From: Mactromeris polynyma
Taxonomy: Eukaryota > Mollusca > Bivalvia > Venerida > Mactridae
Reading direction: 5' to 3'
Assembly: GCA_032209605.1 (NCBI GenBank)
Contig: JASFXZ010000004.1
Coordinates: 37,916,401 to 37,980,400 of the forward strand
DNA length: 64,000 bases
The first letter of the stretch is position 1; every line of letters starts with the position of its first letter. Below the pieces are notes generated by a model. It made no database searches. It worked only from the letters and a program-made list of their open reading frames with translations, and was not told the DNA's origin. This document shows positions 1-12,200 of the stretch, one piece after another. The translations under genes and the position numbers were made by a program.

Positions 1-1429
1 TCAAATGGTTCAAACTTCTGTCTGTCTCACCAGCTTTGATAAACATTTTGTGGATTTTTATGTTCATGATTTCCCCCATGGTATCTTGCCTTGAACGTAA
101 ATAGCAACAGAAAGAACTTAAGTTTCTACTTAAACTCAACTTTAAATAATTTCTTCAAATTTTGAAAGAGTTTCTTTTCATTTAATGTTTACATTAATTT
201 ATATTGATCTTTTCAATAGCTTTCTAGAAAATATTTTGAAACTGCATTTTCTATCTCTTCAATAAAGAACAATATGGAGTTGAGATCAGTCTCAGTCAAT
301 TCAGTTCCACCAGATTGGTTTTCCTGAAATATGCAGTCAGTTATGATAAGAAAGGAAATCTTAAAGATGTTAATTGATATTGTATTAACAGCTGTTTAGA
401 TACTCCATATTTTTCAATGCAGTAAACTGTTTTGTAATTAGCTATTAAAAAATAGAAGTTGAACTTTAGTTATTTTGTGAGTCCTCATAAGTAATTGTAA
501 GTACATGTATATGGGTGTATTATTTCGTGAATTAATTATAGCTGTGTAACTGTTGGAAATATGGAAATGCGAAACATAGTATTCATGAACATTTTTTAGG
601 TCTAAGCATCTTGCTGCATTAAGATATTACATGTATAATCCATTTTAATAGCAAATAAATTGATCCATCAAATATCAATCAAAGTGTACAGCCAAGAATA
701 TTTGGCTTTTACATTAATTTTTTCAGCAATAAAACTACACTTATCATACCTCTGTGGTACGTTTATTACACCTATATCGGTATTTGATATATATTTGATC
801 TTGATGACAATATTCTACATATACTTCTGAAGGTAACGATCGAGCAAGCACAATAAATGTAGACTTTTTATCTATCACATCAGATATTGCTGAACGATGA
901 CTTCTGATCTTACTTTATGATGATTGTTTTTTATCATCATCACAGGCCATGAACTTCGACACATAAACTTCAATTCATGTATTTAGCCACACACAGTCTG
1001 TTTTGTTTGATGGGCCATACTTAAGGGCTGTAAAGATTAACAGAAGTTCGATTATTTTCGATTCATTTTTCTCACAGTTCTGTTCGGAAATGTCTTATGA
1101 ATATACATTCCTGAAGCAATATTCTTGTCTATTCTCTACTTACCTAGTCAAATGGTTATGTCTAGTCAATACAAATAATTAAACTATCAGTTACCGAGAA
1201 CTTGTATGTATTTCACATATTTATATATTTAAACCAAACCAAATTACCGAAAAGTGGGTAATCAAAACCGAATCTAGAGACCCTGGTGAGATTGCAGCGC
1301 TAGTCTATACTATACAGATTCTTCATGTATTTTGGTTGATTTACTGTAGTTCGACAGCTTTATCTATATCTATATGTACTGCATCGCCCTCTTTACGAGT
1401 ATTGTGTGTATGTGCATACAGAGGGTAAT

Positions 1430-1663
1430 ACAGGGTGGTAAAAAAGTTTGTTCACAAAGTTCGAATTTTAGCATCTTTTTAAATGCTCTTTCCATCTATG
1501 TCACTATGTACCAATAGTTTACTTCTGTGTGAGAGTTCTAAATAAAACAGATATACATGAAAAAGCAGTATCTTTCATTAAGCGAATAAAAGCCAGTGTA
1601 CACATCGTTATTTTAATTTTACCCAAATTCAAACTTTGTGAACAAACTTTTTTAACACCCTGT
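1430..1663. mobile_element. Mariner-like MITE
   Basis: Inverted ends of about 33 bp: the left begins ACAGGGTGGTAAAAAAGTTT and the right ends with its near-exact reverse complement. TA lies at the left boundary, as for Tc1/mariner insertions. Internal sequence is AT-rich with no transposase. Confidence 0.7.
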
Positions 1664-2260
1664 GGATATAGATATCGCTATAATCACCCTTACCCACTTG
1701 CCGGAAACCGAAGGTGATGAAACAAGAGTGACCTTGGTCTTTGAATCTATGACCATTTAAATGTCCACCCATGTTAGTGAATATCACCTGACTGAAATAT
1801 AAACTTGTCTGAAACATAATGATGATATAAATTTTAAGTGTTCAAAGGAAGTCAATCTTGGTTTTGATTGTACGAGGGAGGAAATCATGGAATTTCATTT
1901 CAATTATAAATAGAGTTATGTTTTTGCGAATGCACTGAATATTTTGGTAGGTTTTACTAGACAAAAAAGGGATGATTTCTACCAGACAAGAATGTTGTGT
2001 CAATGTTTTGCAGATAAAGCAAAGATTGATGAATGTAATATGATGAGCATACAATAGTTTTTTGTCATGCATACTGATGTTTTACTTTTAATGCATATAA
2101 CTTGTCAACAAACTGACAAATATGTATAACTGAATTTAACTTGTTTGAATGAAATAATAACACTACGAAGCATTGTTGTTCACAAAATGTATAGTTGATG
2201 GTTTTATTGTTGAAGTTAACAGTTGCATGCCATTTTTGTTACAAATTATTTTACTACTAA

Positions 2261-2830
2261 GGTTGACACCACACACTGCTACCCAGGGTACATCGTAAGG
2301 TCGACTCCACACACTGCTACCCAGGGTACATCGTAAGGTTGACACCACACACTGCTACCCAGGGTACATCGTAAGGTCGACTCCACACACTGCTACCCAG
2401 GGTACATCGTAAGGTCGACTCCACACACTGCTACCCAGGGTACATCGTAAGGTCGACTCCACACACTGCTACCCAGGGTACATCGTAAGGTCGACTCCAC
2501 ACACTGCTACCCAGGGTACATCGTAAGGTTGACTCCACACACTGCTACCCAGGGTACATGGTAAGGTTGACTCCACACACTGCTACCCAGGGTACATGGT
2601 AAGGTTGACTCCACACACTGCTACCCAGGGTACATGGTAAGGTTGACTCCACACACTGCTACCCAGGGTACATGGTAAGGTTGACTCCACACACTGCTAC
2701 CCAGGGTACATGGTAAGGTTGACTCCACACACTGCTACCCAGGGTACATGGTAAGGTTGACTCCACACACTGCTACCCAGGATACATGGTAAGGTTGACT
2801 CCACACACTGCTACCCAAGGTACATCGTAA
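2261..2830. repeat. Minisatellite, 15 x 38 bp
   Basis: Exactly 570 bp, i.e. 15 units of 38 bp, each containing CACACACTGCTACCCAGG. Copies 1-7 end CATCGTAA; copies 8-14 end CATGGTAA and start GGTTGACTCC; copy 15 returns to CATCGTAA. The copies are nearly identical, so the array is recent. No spacers, so not CRISPR. Confidence 0.98.
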
Positions 2831-2864
2831 GCTCTTTGTGACATTGGATAGATGACCTGAAGTC

Positions 2865-2995
2865 ATTTGTCCTTCCCCTCTGATTCATGTAAGTGCCTTA
2901 AGTTGCTATCATAAGAACATGTTCATATTGGTTGGTCATGTAGGACCACTGACCACTGTACCTAACTGAAACACTGTTGAATAATGGCTTCATGT
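2865..2995 (+). mobile_element. SINE core/3' fragment
   Basis: Contains CTGATTCATGTAAGTG ... AAGAACATGTTC ... CTGAAACACTGTTGAA, the same order as the 3' domain of the full SINE at 53335-53610. No tRNA head. Confidence 0.6.
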
Positions 2996-3159
2996 TGTCC
3001 ATCCTTCCATCCGTCTATCTGAATATGTGCGCAGTCCATATCTCAAACCTTGCACCTAGCTCATCCAGACAATGTGCAGACTTCTTGTATAACTTGCACA
3101 CTTCCAATTTTACTCTACCCTAAGCTCAGACAGTATTAAATACATGGATTTGAAATCAT

Positions 3160-3335
3160 TGTTTAGTTTTGTTCAAACTTATTTATTTTACATCAGCTGT
3201 GAAACAAGCTTACAACTTATAAGTTTCACACTCGACGACTGTTTCAACCTTGTCCTAGCCGGGAATCAAACCGGTCAAGATTCAGGCACTCCACGCTTCT
3301 ACCAGCACTCCTATCTCATCACTGGGTTTGGATCA
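3160..3335 (-). mobile_element. tRNA-derived SINE (family A)
   Basis: On the minus strand a B-box-like GGTTTGATTCCCGG is followed by a 3' end running ATAAGTTGTAAGC to TAAATAAGTTTGAAC. The same 3' end occurs at 32045-32130. Confidence 0.6.
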
Positions 3336-5249
3336 TGTTTTCCACATTTCACATGCAGACACTATGCAGCTTATATTGTTGCATGGGGAATACTTTGTCC
3401 TTATATGCATGAAATTTTATGCTTTAATACCTATGACAGTGATTAATCTTTGTGACGGTGAGTTATTTTAATTATGTCAGAGCGATTTAATGGTATGCTT
3501 AACGTCATAGTTACAATACAAGTTTTATGTGTAACATGGTCGTAAAGTATGGTGTAAAGATGTGCCAGATCATGGTAAGGTGTTGGATTTTTACATCCCA
3601 CGCAATGTTTTACTGACAATACATGAAGGTAATTTTATGAAACATTCGCTTATTATCCTTATTAAATTTTGAAAAGCAGATCACTGAATATGTATTGTGT
3701 AATTCATAATGAAAACTTATAGTTGATTCAAAATTAGTTGATAATACATGTACCATTTTTGTGCTCCCCACAAGAGGAGTATATTGCAGCAACTTCATCT
3801 GTTACATGTGCGTCTGTCCGGCATTTGTGTCTCTGCTATTTCTCAGCAGCTATCGACTGAAATTCATTGAAACTGAATGGGAAGCTTGCTACCAAGAGGA
3901 GATGCTTATATTGTCAAAATGCTCTGGTTCAAAGATTTTTCTGATCCACCAGTTCCACCGATACTATCTAATGTTGGTTACATGGTGTCTTATTGGTCAA
4001 TGTTTGAAAAAAAACCATGTTTTCATTGGTTTATCATGTCACAGTTTGTGTATGACCATTCTCAATTAAATAAACAGATTATTCTGAATATCGTTCTGTT
4101 TGTTACCAGTATAATCACCTTGTTCCACAATCTATTACTCAGTTAAACTCTGTAAAAGGGATTATTGCACCCAGTACATCATGTATATAAACTCTGAGCA
4201 ATGGTGTAGCTTCCTATAGTACTATAATACACCCTGGTACACTTTGTTGTCAAAACTTTACCTGTAAATACCTTAGAATGCAGCTATGGTGATATAGAAT
4301 TTCTAAATTTCTGGGAGGAGGGGGGGGGGGGGCTGCTCACAGACATCACAAGAAAGTGTGACTACACATTGCTTTTGTGCAAGCTATGCCCTTGCATTGT
4401 AACTTGCGCATTACTTAACTAAAAACTAATTTCTTGTATTGATGTCCTATTGCATCTAAAATTAAGGTGGACAGCTATTTGATAAGATTACTGAAAACAA
4501 ATAATATCGCCCCTTGGATTGAATACCATAACACATCCTTAATGCTTAGCAATCCTAAAGTGGTATATGGACAATGATGAACTGTTTGAAGCCTGGGTAA
4601 TATGAAGTTTATCAATAAATTTAATAACAGGCATTAATAATGCATTTTGTTATTATACCAAATCTTCAGGTTTGTCAACAAGCGGTTTACCAGCCATACA
4701 AGTTTTATGTAACTATGATGCATACACTGTTACAAGGCTTTACACATATTTGGATTATAAAACTTATTTATGAAATTTTGTAACTTGGATGGATATGAAG
4801 GTATGTCATTAAATAGATATTGCTCATGTTTGTACAGATAAAATGTACTGGTTTATGTGGAATACATTTAACTTTCTGTCCCCAACTTGAAATGTTTTCT
4901 TGTACATTTTTCTCTTGTCTAACTTAGCTGTCATGAAACAATAATAAAAGTGCTACATAGAACTTGGGCAATAAGGCATTGAACACATGGAATTAAATAG
5001 GTTGGTCTTAGTTGACTGACAGTCACCAATAATAGGTTAGAATGGTTTGCATATGTTATGTTATGATTTAGAATTGATGTCCTGTGATACAGTATGGTTT
5101 TATTAACTGGAGAACAGTAACTGTTGTAAACAAACATTGGGATGGGCAGCCAATGAAAACATGTTTTACAAGAAATTGACCAATAAGCATCGTGTTAACA
5201 ATAACAGTATTCTTTAATCAACAATGTGGTAATGGAGCTTTAAGTCACA

Positions 5250-5412
5250 TGAACAGACAGGGTTTTATGTATTGACCTTTCTTTAAGCCCCGGGTAGAAC
5301 CACTGACCTTCTGCAAGCCCAGGTTGGATTCTTGCCCACAGCAGTAAGGCAAGTGATTTGAAGATGGTGACCATGTAACAAACGAGCCAAGGAGGCCCCT
5401 GTATTGTAGAGA
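5250..5412 (-). mobile_element. tRNA-like SINE
   Basis: Minus strand carries a B-box-like GGGCAAGAATCCAACC, with head and tail order similar to the other SINEs. Decayed. Confidence 0.4.
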
Positions 5413-6619
5413 TAGTGGTAACATATATGTTAGACCCAAGTGACAAGCACATTTAAACTATTGATCTAATTATTCATAGGTGGCTTCATTCTTATTGACT
5501 GAATTCTTCTTATTGTTGACCGTAATATAAGTAAGCCAGTATTATTTACAATTTAAAATACAATGAAGTGTTTAAAACTTAAGTATTAAATGTACTATGT
5601 AGGTTATGAGACAATGGAGAACTTTTTCTATGGTCTTTGATTTCCATTGACCTGTTTTTGTAAGTCGGACAAATTGAGAATTATTGCACTGTTGATGAAC
5701 TACCCTGATTTGACTGGTAATGTACCATGCCACTAGTATTTTACCTAATTTTTTTACCTACCACGGAAAAAATGTTCCTGACTGTCCGGTAATAAAATTT
5801 GTTTTGTTTGGAAAATAAATGGAAGTTTTACTGATTTACAGCAAACAAAGAAAATATTTATTTGGCAAACTTTATTGCACCATAACCTTTAAAAGGCCAT
5901 TTTCAATGAAAAGTACTCATATATACATATTTCTGGTAATTTATTGGTGTTTAGACTGATGAAGCATTATTTAAGAAATGCTGTCATTTTTATAATTCTG
6001 TACTGAAAAGTAATTTAACTAAATATTTTTAAGTGTCTCGATCGTTATAATAATGTCTCATAACACAATGTTATATCATTGTGGCCAATCGGAGGTCAAC
6101 TATACACACATTTTATGGCAATTAAATAGCTATATTTATCAGTGTAAATTTGAACTGATTTAATTTTATTTACTTTATTCGACCTACATTTATATTCAAT
6201 TTTCTCATGAATAGATTGCGAGAAATTGTCTTGAGTGATATCAATGGAGACATTAATATGTCTTGTTGTATTCTCATTTTCTACAAGTGAAATGAACGCA
6301 AGTAACTTTAACATGACATTGGTTTGTAAAAGGTTGTCAAATCTCATAACAATCAGTGCAGATTGAATTAAGCTGTTTAATATAATTGTATTACATTATT
6401 ATATACATGTGTTGCTCCAGCAATATACATCAGGGTGGTCCAGCTCTTGGTAAGGCGGAAGATCTAATGTCAGCCTTTGGGGTCCATAGAATTTGCAATG
6501 CAATGCGTTGGTCTTGTAATGTTATACACTAATTTTGGACAACAACAGTGAGGCCCATGAAGTTGGGACCCCTTTGTGATCTAGGACTAGAAATGGACAA
6601 CCTTATTTGCCAAAATTAC

Positions 6620-6638
6620 GGGGGGGGGGGGGGGGGGG
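6620..6638 (+). repeat. Poly-G tract, 19 nt
   Basis: Longest of several G-runs on the + strand of this window. Confidence 0.95.
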
Positions 6639-6692
6639 CGGACTCCCTGGTCCCTCATTCTGGACCCTCGCATGATATAGGTTACTGATACA

Positions 6693-6768
6693 TCATGACC
6701 TGATATTTATTTCGGATGATACCAAATATTTGGAAAGAAGGTTGTCGAATTAACGAGGTCTGACTGTA
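6693..6768. mobile_element. Fragment of pogo/Tigger-like MITE (family H)
   Basis: Ends ACGAGGTCTGACTGTA, and shares GGATGATACCAA and GAAGGTTGTCGAAT-type words with 27445-27626. Confidence 0.45.
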
Positions 6769-6852
6769 TGGTAATATGCTATTATAAGGCAGATATTTTG
6801 AATAAAAAATGTATAAATTTACGACCCTTATTGGGACTTTAAGACAATGCAA

Positions 6853-7001
6853 CCTGTCCTGCGTTCAGTTACAGCTATCAGTGGCAAACGTTTTGTATTT
6901 TATCCCTTGCCCACCATAGCACATTGGTTGCACACGGGAACCAAATTGCAAAACGTTACGAAACGATAGGGCTGATAGCCGTAACTGAACGCAGGGCAGG
7001 A
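6853..7001. mobile_element. Inverted-repeat MITE
   Basis: 25-bp arms at 6857-6881 and 6972-6996 (core CTGCGTTCAGTTAC, then GCTATCAG) pair with about two mismatches. Inner arms around CAAACGTTTTG also pair partly. No ORF. Confidence 0.65.
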
Positions 7002-8017
7002 CTTTTTTGTAATGTTAATCTAAATAGCCGGCTTACCAATATGTCTATTTTAGTCAGTTAAAATATAGATAAATTTGAAATGTAATTGGAGTCTGTGCTA
7101 ATTATAACAGAATCACAATTATTCGGTAATTCACAAGAAGCTCAGTCGTATTCATAAACAGACAATGAGATAATACCCAATATTTAAATATATCGTATTT
7201 CACTATTTTAAAATTGATGGGTACGAAATAGTCCTGCTAAAAAGTAGAAGCTATTTTATGGGTTCGGATTTTTCGACTGACCTCCCTATCAAATATTTGC
7301 TCTGTTTACATACAGACATTCCTGTCGCTGATATAGGGAGGAAGGGCTCACTGTGCGGTTTCAATGTTTGCTTTAAGACACTGTATAGTGATATTGTATA
7401 CCATTGTTAAAAGGTGAATATAATGATAAATTAGACTTGAAATAATCTCTTTACTGAAGTATATACAACTTTATGTTCTTCATGCATATTAAAATTAAGC
7501 TGTGATTTTCAACACTTGATTAAAGTTTCTATTTATTTTGGAGATAAGGCCGTTTGTTTTGGCTTTATCCGCTGCAAAGGTAAGAAATATCTACATTTTT
7601 GTTGAAAAAAATCAAAAGCTTGTTTAAAACATCAAAGCTCAATATTAATTGAAACGCTTGTGATCAGGTTATAATATATGGATGTTTTCAGTAAAAAAAA
7701 ACTATCAGCCCACATGAAGGATTCATTTCATACATATACTTCATCAAAATCAGGCTTTCCTTAAAAATGTTTGTTTGATACGCACTGACAAACATACTGT
7801 GATTACACCTCAGACTCATAGATAATTTGGGTTCATCCTTGCAGTACTTTTCTGTGTAAATTTTTCATTTGTGATGATTAATATAGAAAACAATCTGAAA
7901 TATTTACAATAATCAATTTCCAAACCCATTCTAATTATAATGGATAGGGCTTCCACAAACAAATGATTCTAAACCAAAGCATACTGAAAGACAAAAATTA
8001 TCTTGCATGTTGGTCTG

Positions 8018-8108
8018 GGAGTACTCCCCTTAATTATGCCGGGTGATGATGCCTAAGTTACTTACGTGATAAATTTACTGGCTCCCTGCTCATACTGACC
8101 CCTTTCTT
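8018..8108 (-). repeat. Dispersed repeat, family C
   Basis: Shares CTTAAGT/ACTTAG-type and GGGAGCCAGTAAATTTA words, in reverse orientation, with 24457-24608 and 49995-50118. Confidence 0.5.
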
Positions 8109-9162
8109 ACCATCTGTTGGTTGTCTGTGCATATATTATGAACACGTTTTTAGTGTGTGGTCGTGTTCTGCTTTCCAAGTGTCACCAAGACGTGTCGCTA
8201 TTTGCAAGCAATGTTCCAAAATCACAAAGTCAGCTAATGTTTAACAAATTTATTTGCAGACTGATAATTAACACTAAATATGATTTTTCCACAAAGTTAA
8301 TAGATATTTCACAAAGTTATCAAATAGTTCACTAAGTCATAAGATTCATAAATAGAGTACACAAAGTACAAAACGTTAGAGAAACACAAAGTAAATTTAC
8401 ACCGAGCAATATTCCTAAACCTAACTGTATCTTATTATATTATATTCTATTCTGAAAAGTTCCAGGCCCTTATATATACTGTTTCTCAGATGTGACATGT
8501 TTAGTAGAAGAGGAAGCCAGTGTCAACACTATACAATTAGACAATATGAGATAATTATGTTGAGATCTCATTGAGTAATTACTTAACAATTGAAAACAAT
8601 ACAACAAAGAAAGTTGGTCACATGTCAAAAATGATATGTCTTGATCTCAAACGGATAAAATATAAATGGGAAGATAAGTAATAAACTAAAAATCATAGAA
8701 GGTATATTGACATGTGTCAAATATTGAGACGATCTTATGAGCAATTCGAGCTAAAGCCAAATTTTAAATAACATGATTAACAATTGGTAGTGAAGAATTT
8801 CTGAATAAAAAATGATAAAATTTGCATCATAATACATACAGACAGCAAGTTATAGTTAATGGTCTCATTATTCCTCACTGAGTAAAGAGTAGACGAAACT
8901 GTTGAGGATTGCTGTGCAAGCTTATGTGATTGTTTCAGTTTGCACATGTCTTGTCTTTATTCATATTGCATATTCAACTGGCAGCCACAAAGTAGCCATG
9001 GCTTGTTTCTATAAACTGGTGAACTGACAGAGCACTTGGCAAGCATTGGTGATTATACCATCCTTTTATCAATTAGAATTTTATAGTTTAACAATTCTCT
9101 ACCACATTTGGTTATGAGAAACATGATCATTTCTGCTATATTGCATTTTCTGTTTATTTCAG

Positions 9163-9212
9163 GTGAAATTTGATTGATACCTCAAAAGTCAGTGTCAAAG
9201 ATGAGTCATTCG
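9163..9212 (+). CDS. PDZD2: PDZD2-like start exon (5'UTR plus first four codons)
   Basis: A pyrimidine-rich acceptor ends in AG at 9161-9162 and a strong donor (CG/gtaagtta) begins at 9213. The ATG at 9201-9203 has A at -3 and encodes MSHS. It ends in phase 0, which joins cleanly to the phase-0 exon at 15939 (GKKSPSSP...). An in-frame TGA at 9171-9173 lies just upstream in the same exon, so any transcript using this exon must start translation here. An acceptor on this exon implies at least one further noncoding exon upstream. The exon is very short, so it is supported by splice signals and frame rather than by protein similarity. Confidence 0.6.
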
Positions 9213-12200
9213 GTAAGTTAGTTCACGCTTGGTTTTCATTGGCACACATATAACTCTTAATCTTTGTTGGTCAGACTTGTTACTTTACAGTTTGCTACAG
9301 GAGGGAAAAACATCAAGCATACATTGTGGTGATTGTAACAATTGCTAAAGCTATGATCCACTCTCAACTTAGTAGCTAAGTCCTTGAAAGGTCTTTCACA
9401 TAGTATGTATTACAGCCTGGCATGAAAGAATGAGTGAAACTATGGATGACATACATGTATAATTATTAGGGGGTCTCCATTTTGTGGTTGTAAAACATTT
9501 GTTACATACATGTAAATTACATTCTGGCCTAGTCTTTACCTAGGCAGTGGTCTTACCATGCCTATTATATCCTTGCCTGTTCTAGGCAAAACATTGATTG
9601 GTGCATGAGATTAATGCAATAACTTTACTTATTACGTATACTTGGAATAATTCTCCGATTATGTTTAATAATATTATGATCTTTGGTTTTGATCTTTGGT
9701 TTTTGTGATAAATGTAAGGCAGTCTTGCATACCAGGCAATCCAAGCTGCACTGCCTGTGCACAGTAAGAACAGGCATGAATCCAATGACACCATTTGCAT
9801 TTGAGTTTTACGCCACTTTTCGACAGTGATTCTGTTATGTATGGCAGTCAGTTGACCCTACCAACGTTTTGGGTAACCAACCAGTACTAACCTGTGTTGC
9901 TGCAAGCAACTTCCCATGTATGAATCAGGGGGGGGGGGGGAAATGATATGCTTCATCTGGGGTTTCTCACCGCTGAGCCAACAGGATAGACTAATGCCAT
10001 GAGTCACAAAGACAAAAGCTTTGTTATTATGTTGTTATTGTTTATTTGTTGTTTCTGGTGGTAGGATGCACAGTGTTGTTTTTGTATTGTTGCAGGGTAG
10101 AAGTCCATGTGTTGTGCACGGTGTGTGAATGGAAGCTTTGTCTACTGATACACTTGTGTTCAGGTATTCCAGAATTTTGTGTAAGGCCAGTATGGCTTAA
10201 TGACTAGAATGTCATCAATAGTGTTCTTATGAAGGTGACATTGGTGGGGGGAATTTTGATTTCTGATATTATATATGAACTATTTCTTAAATGGAGTGAA
10301 ACATCTCCACATCGGCCCTCTCATGAGCAACAACATCTCTTCAACAACAGTTACATTTTTTTCTATTAGGTACCAATTTAATCAATCTCCATAGCAACAA
10401 CCCCTAAACAACAGTCAACATTTTGCTTCTTACAAAGGGTGTTTCTCAAGAGAGGTAGCCCTGAAATGAATTTTTCTGAAGCTAGGCTCAAAAAGTTGTT
10501 GGCTGTTTTTGAAGATAGTAAGAATGCTGTTGTTGAAACTAGTCTAAATTATTTGAATTAACTCATGTTTCACGTTCACACTTAGTACAGTACAGAAGAT
10601 ATTGAAGATGTAGCTATTTATTTAATGTGCATAATTTTATGTAGTTTATGGAAATTCAGTAATTTATCTTCTATCTGAAAATCAGCAATTTTTTGCAACT
10701 TTGTACATATGCTTGCATAAGGTGTAAAATTCTCACAAAGATTGTGAAGAAGATCACAGAATATTTGAGTTGTTAATACTTAGTTTTTTTATCATCATTT
10801 GTTCCACTGATATACTTTTTCTTATGTAAGTTTTCAATTGGTATTTTAACTATGTGTTTAATGTAACTTAATGCACTTAGTAATAGTGTTTATATAATAT
10901 GAGATCAGAACAGAACAGATAATTAATTTCAGCTTATTGAAAAAGTGTCTTATCATTAGATACACATGAAATATATAAATTTCAGGGCACTCCTTTGGCT
11001 ATTTTGGGGACATTTACAGGTTCAATTGACCCCATAAAAGTGTATGTTTTTCCCACTCATTCAATTTTAAAATTCCCGAACAAAAAAAAAATTATATTTT
11101 AAGATGAGTTTGTATAGATAAACTTTTCATTCAAGATGTTAATTCTTCAGATCAAATAATTGGAAGATGTGCTTCAAAACATTAGTAGGGTGTTTCAGAT
11201 TAATTATTTTTCACTTAGTTATATTATTCAATACCCTTAATTGATTGTCGAATCTTTCATATTAAATTTTTATCACAAAATAGTTCTTTTTCTGTATTGT
11301 CAATAGGCAATAACTATTAATTGATCTGTCATAAGCGTTCATTTATGATTTGTCAATAATTTTATAGATTTACCATTATAGATAATTTGCTCACAGATTT
11401 TCATATTTTATTTAAGACTAGATTTCTATGCCCGATTAATTTTATCGCTAACAATGTACTGTGGGGGGGGGGGGCGATTTTTTTTTCAATTAAAAAATTA
11501 TTAATAAATATTCTTGTTAATGACATCTCAGGGCACTGCGGTTATGTTTCACAAATATGTGACATGAAGTAGTGTTGAATATTAGTTCTATTTTAATTTG
11601 AGTTGTATCAGATTTATGTGAGCTTTGTACAGATTATTCAGACAATTTTGCTTTGCTTTGTGCTTCTAATATTATAATTTCCATAACAAAACTCACTGTT
11701 CTCTTAGTTTCGTAATCAACCAAAATTTCAGTTCCAATTTTATCAAAAATCATGAATTGAGAAAATTCAAAATTCAATTCATTATGAGTTTTAATTCGAG
11801 CTTGTCTGTTTTATAATAAATAAAGAACTATAGTTGACGCTTGGTCGTCTTCATCTTTGTCCATAAAATGTTAAATATTACGTTAAGCTCAGTTTCTGAA
11901 AATGTATAAGTCCCATTGATAATGTTTAACCCACCAATCAGCTTCTGTGTTTGCTTGAAGTGATCTTGTGTTTCTTGATACGTTTGGCTCTGTGTATGCA
12001 GGCCACTTGTCTTGCCATTTGGGGGGCCGTTTATGGGTCTGCTAAAATAGTATGTTTTTCCCCCTATATTTTCATTAAAAATAATCAAGGAAGAGATAAA
12101 AATAGTGTTGGATTAGCTGGGGTGGATCCGCATTTCTTTAAATATTTGTCAAAATGTATATTAATGTGTTCGTCATAATTGATTGAAATCAGTTTAAAAA

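Larger units (their letters stand above)
1..9162. other. Upstream/intronic region before the start exon
   Basis: No open frame here resembles a protein; the longest short ORFs fall in SINEs or AT-rich noise. It holds a mariner-like MITE (1430-1663), a minisatellite (2261-2830), SINE pieces near 2865-3335 and 5250-5412, an inverted-repeat MITE (6853-7001), G-runs at 4320-4332 and 6620-6638 and a dispersed repeat near 8018-8108. Since the 9163 exon has an acceptor, at least part of this is the intron of a PDZD2-like transcript. Confidence 0.7.

Noticed and set aside
2261..2830. Regular repeat array that could suggest CRISPR
   Set aside because: Units are directly adjacent with no unique spacers, and the genome is eukaryotic; it is a minisatellite.
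3144..3446. 100-codon ORF
   Set aside because: It overlaps a minus-strand tRNA-derived SINE; no protein similarity.
11828..12088. 86-codon minus-strand ORF
   Set aside because: Unrecognised, inside a repeat-like block, no splice context or neighbours.
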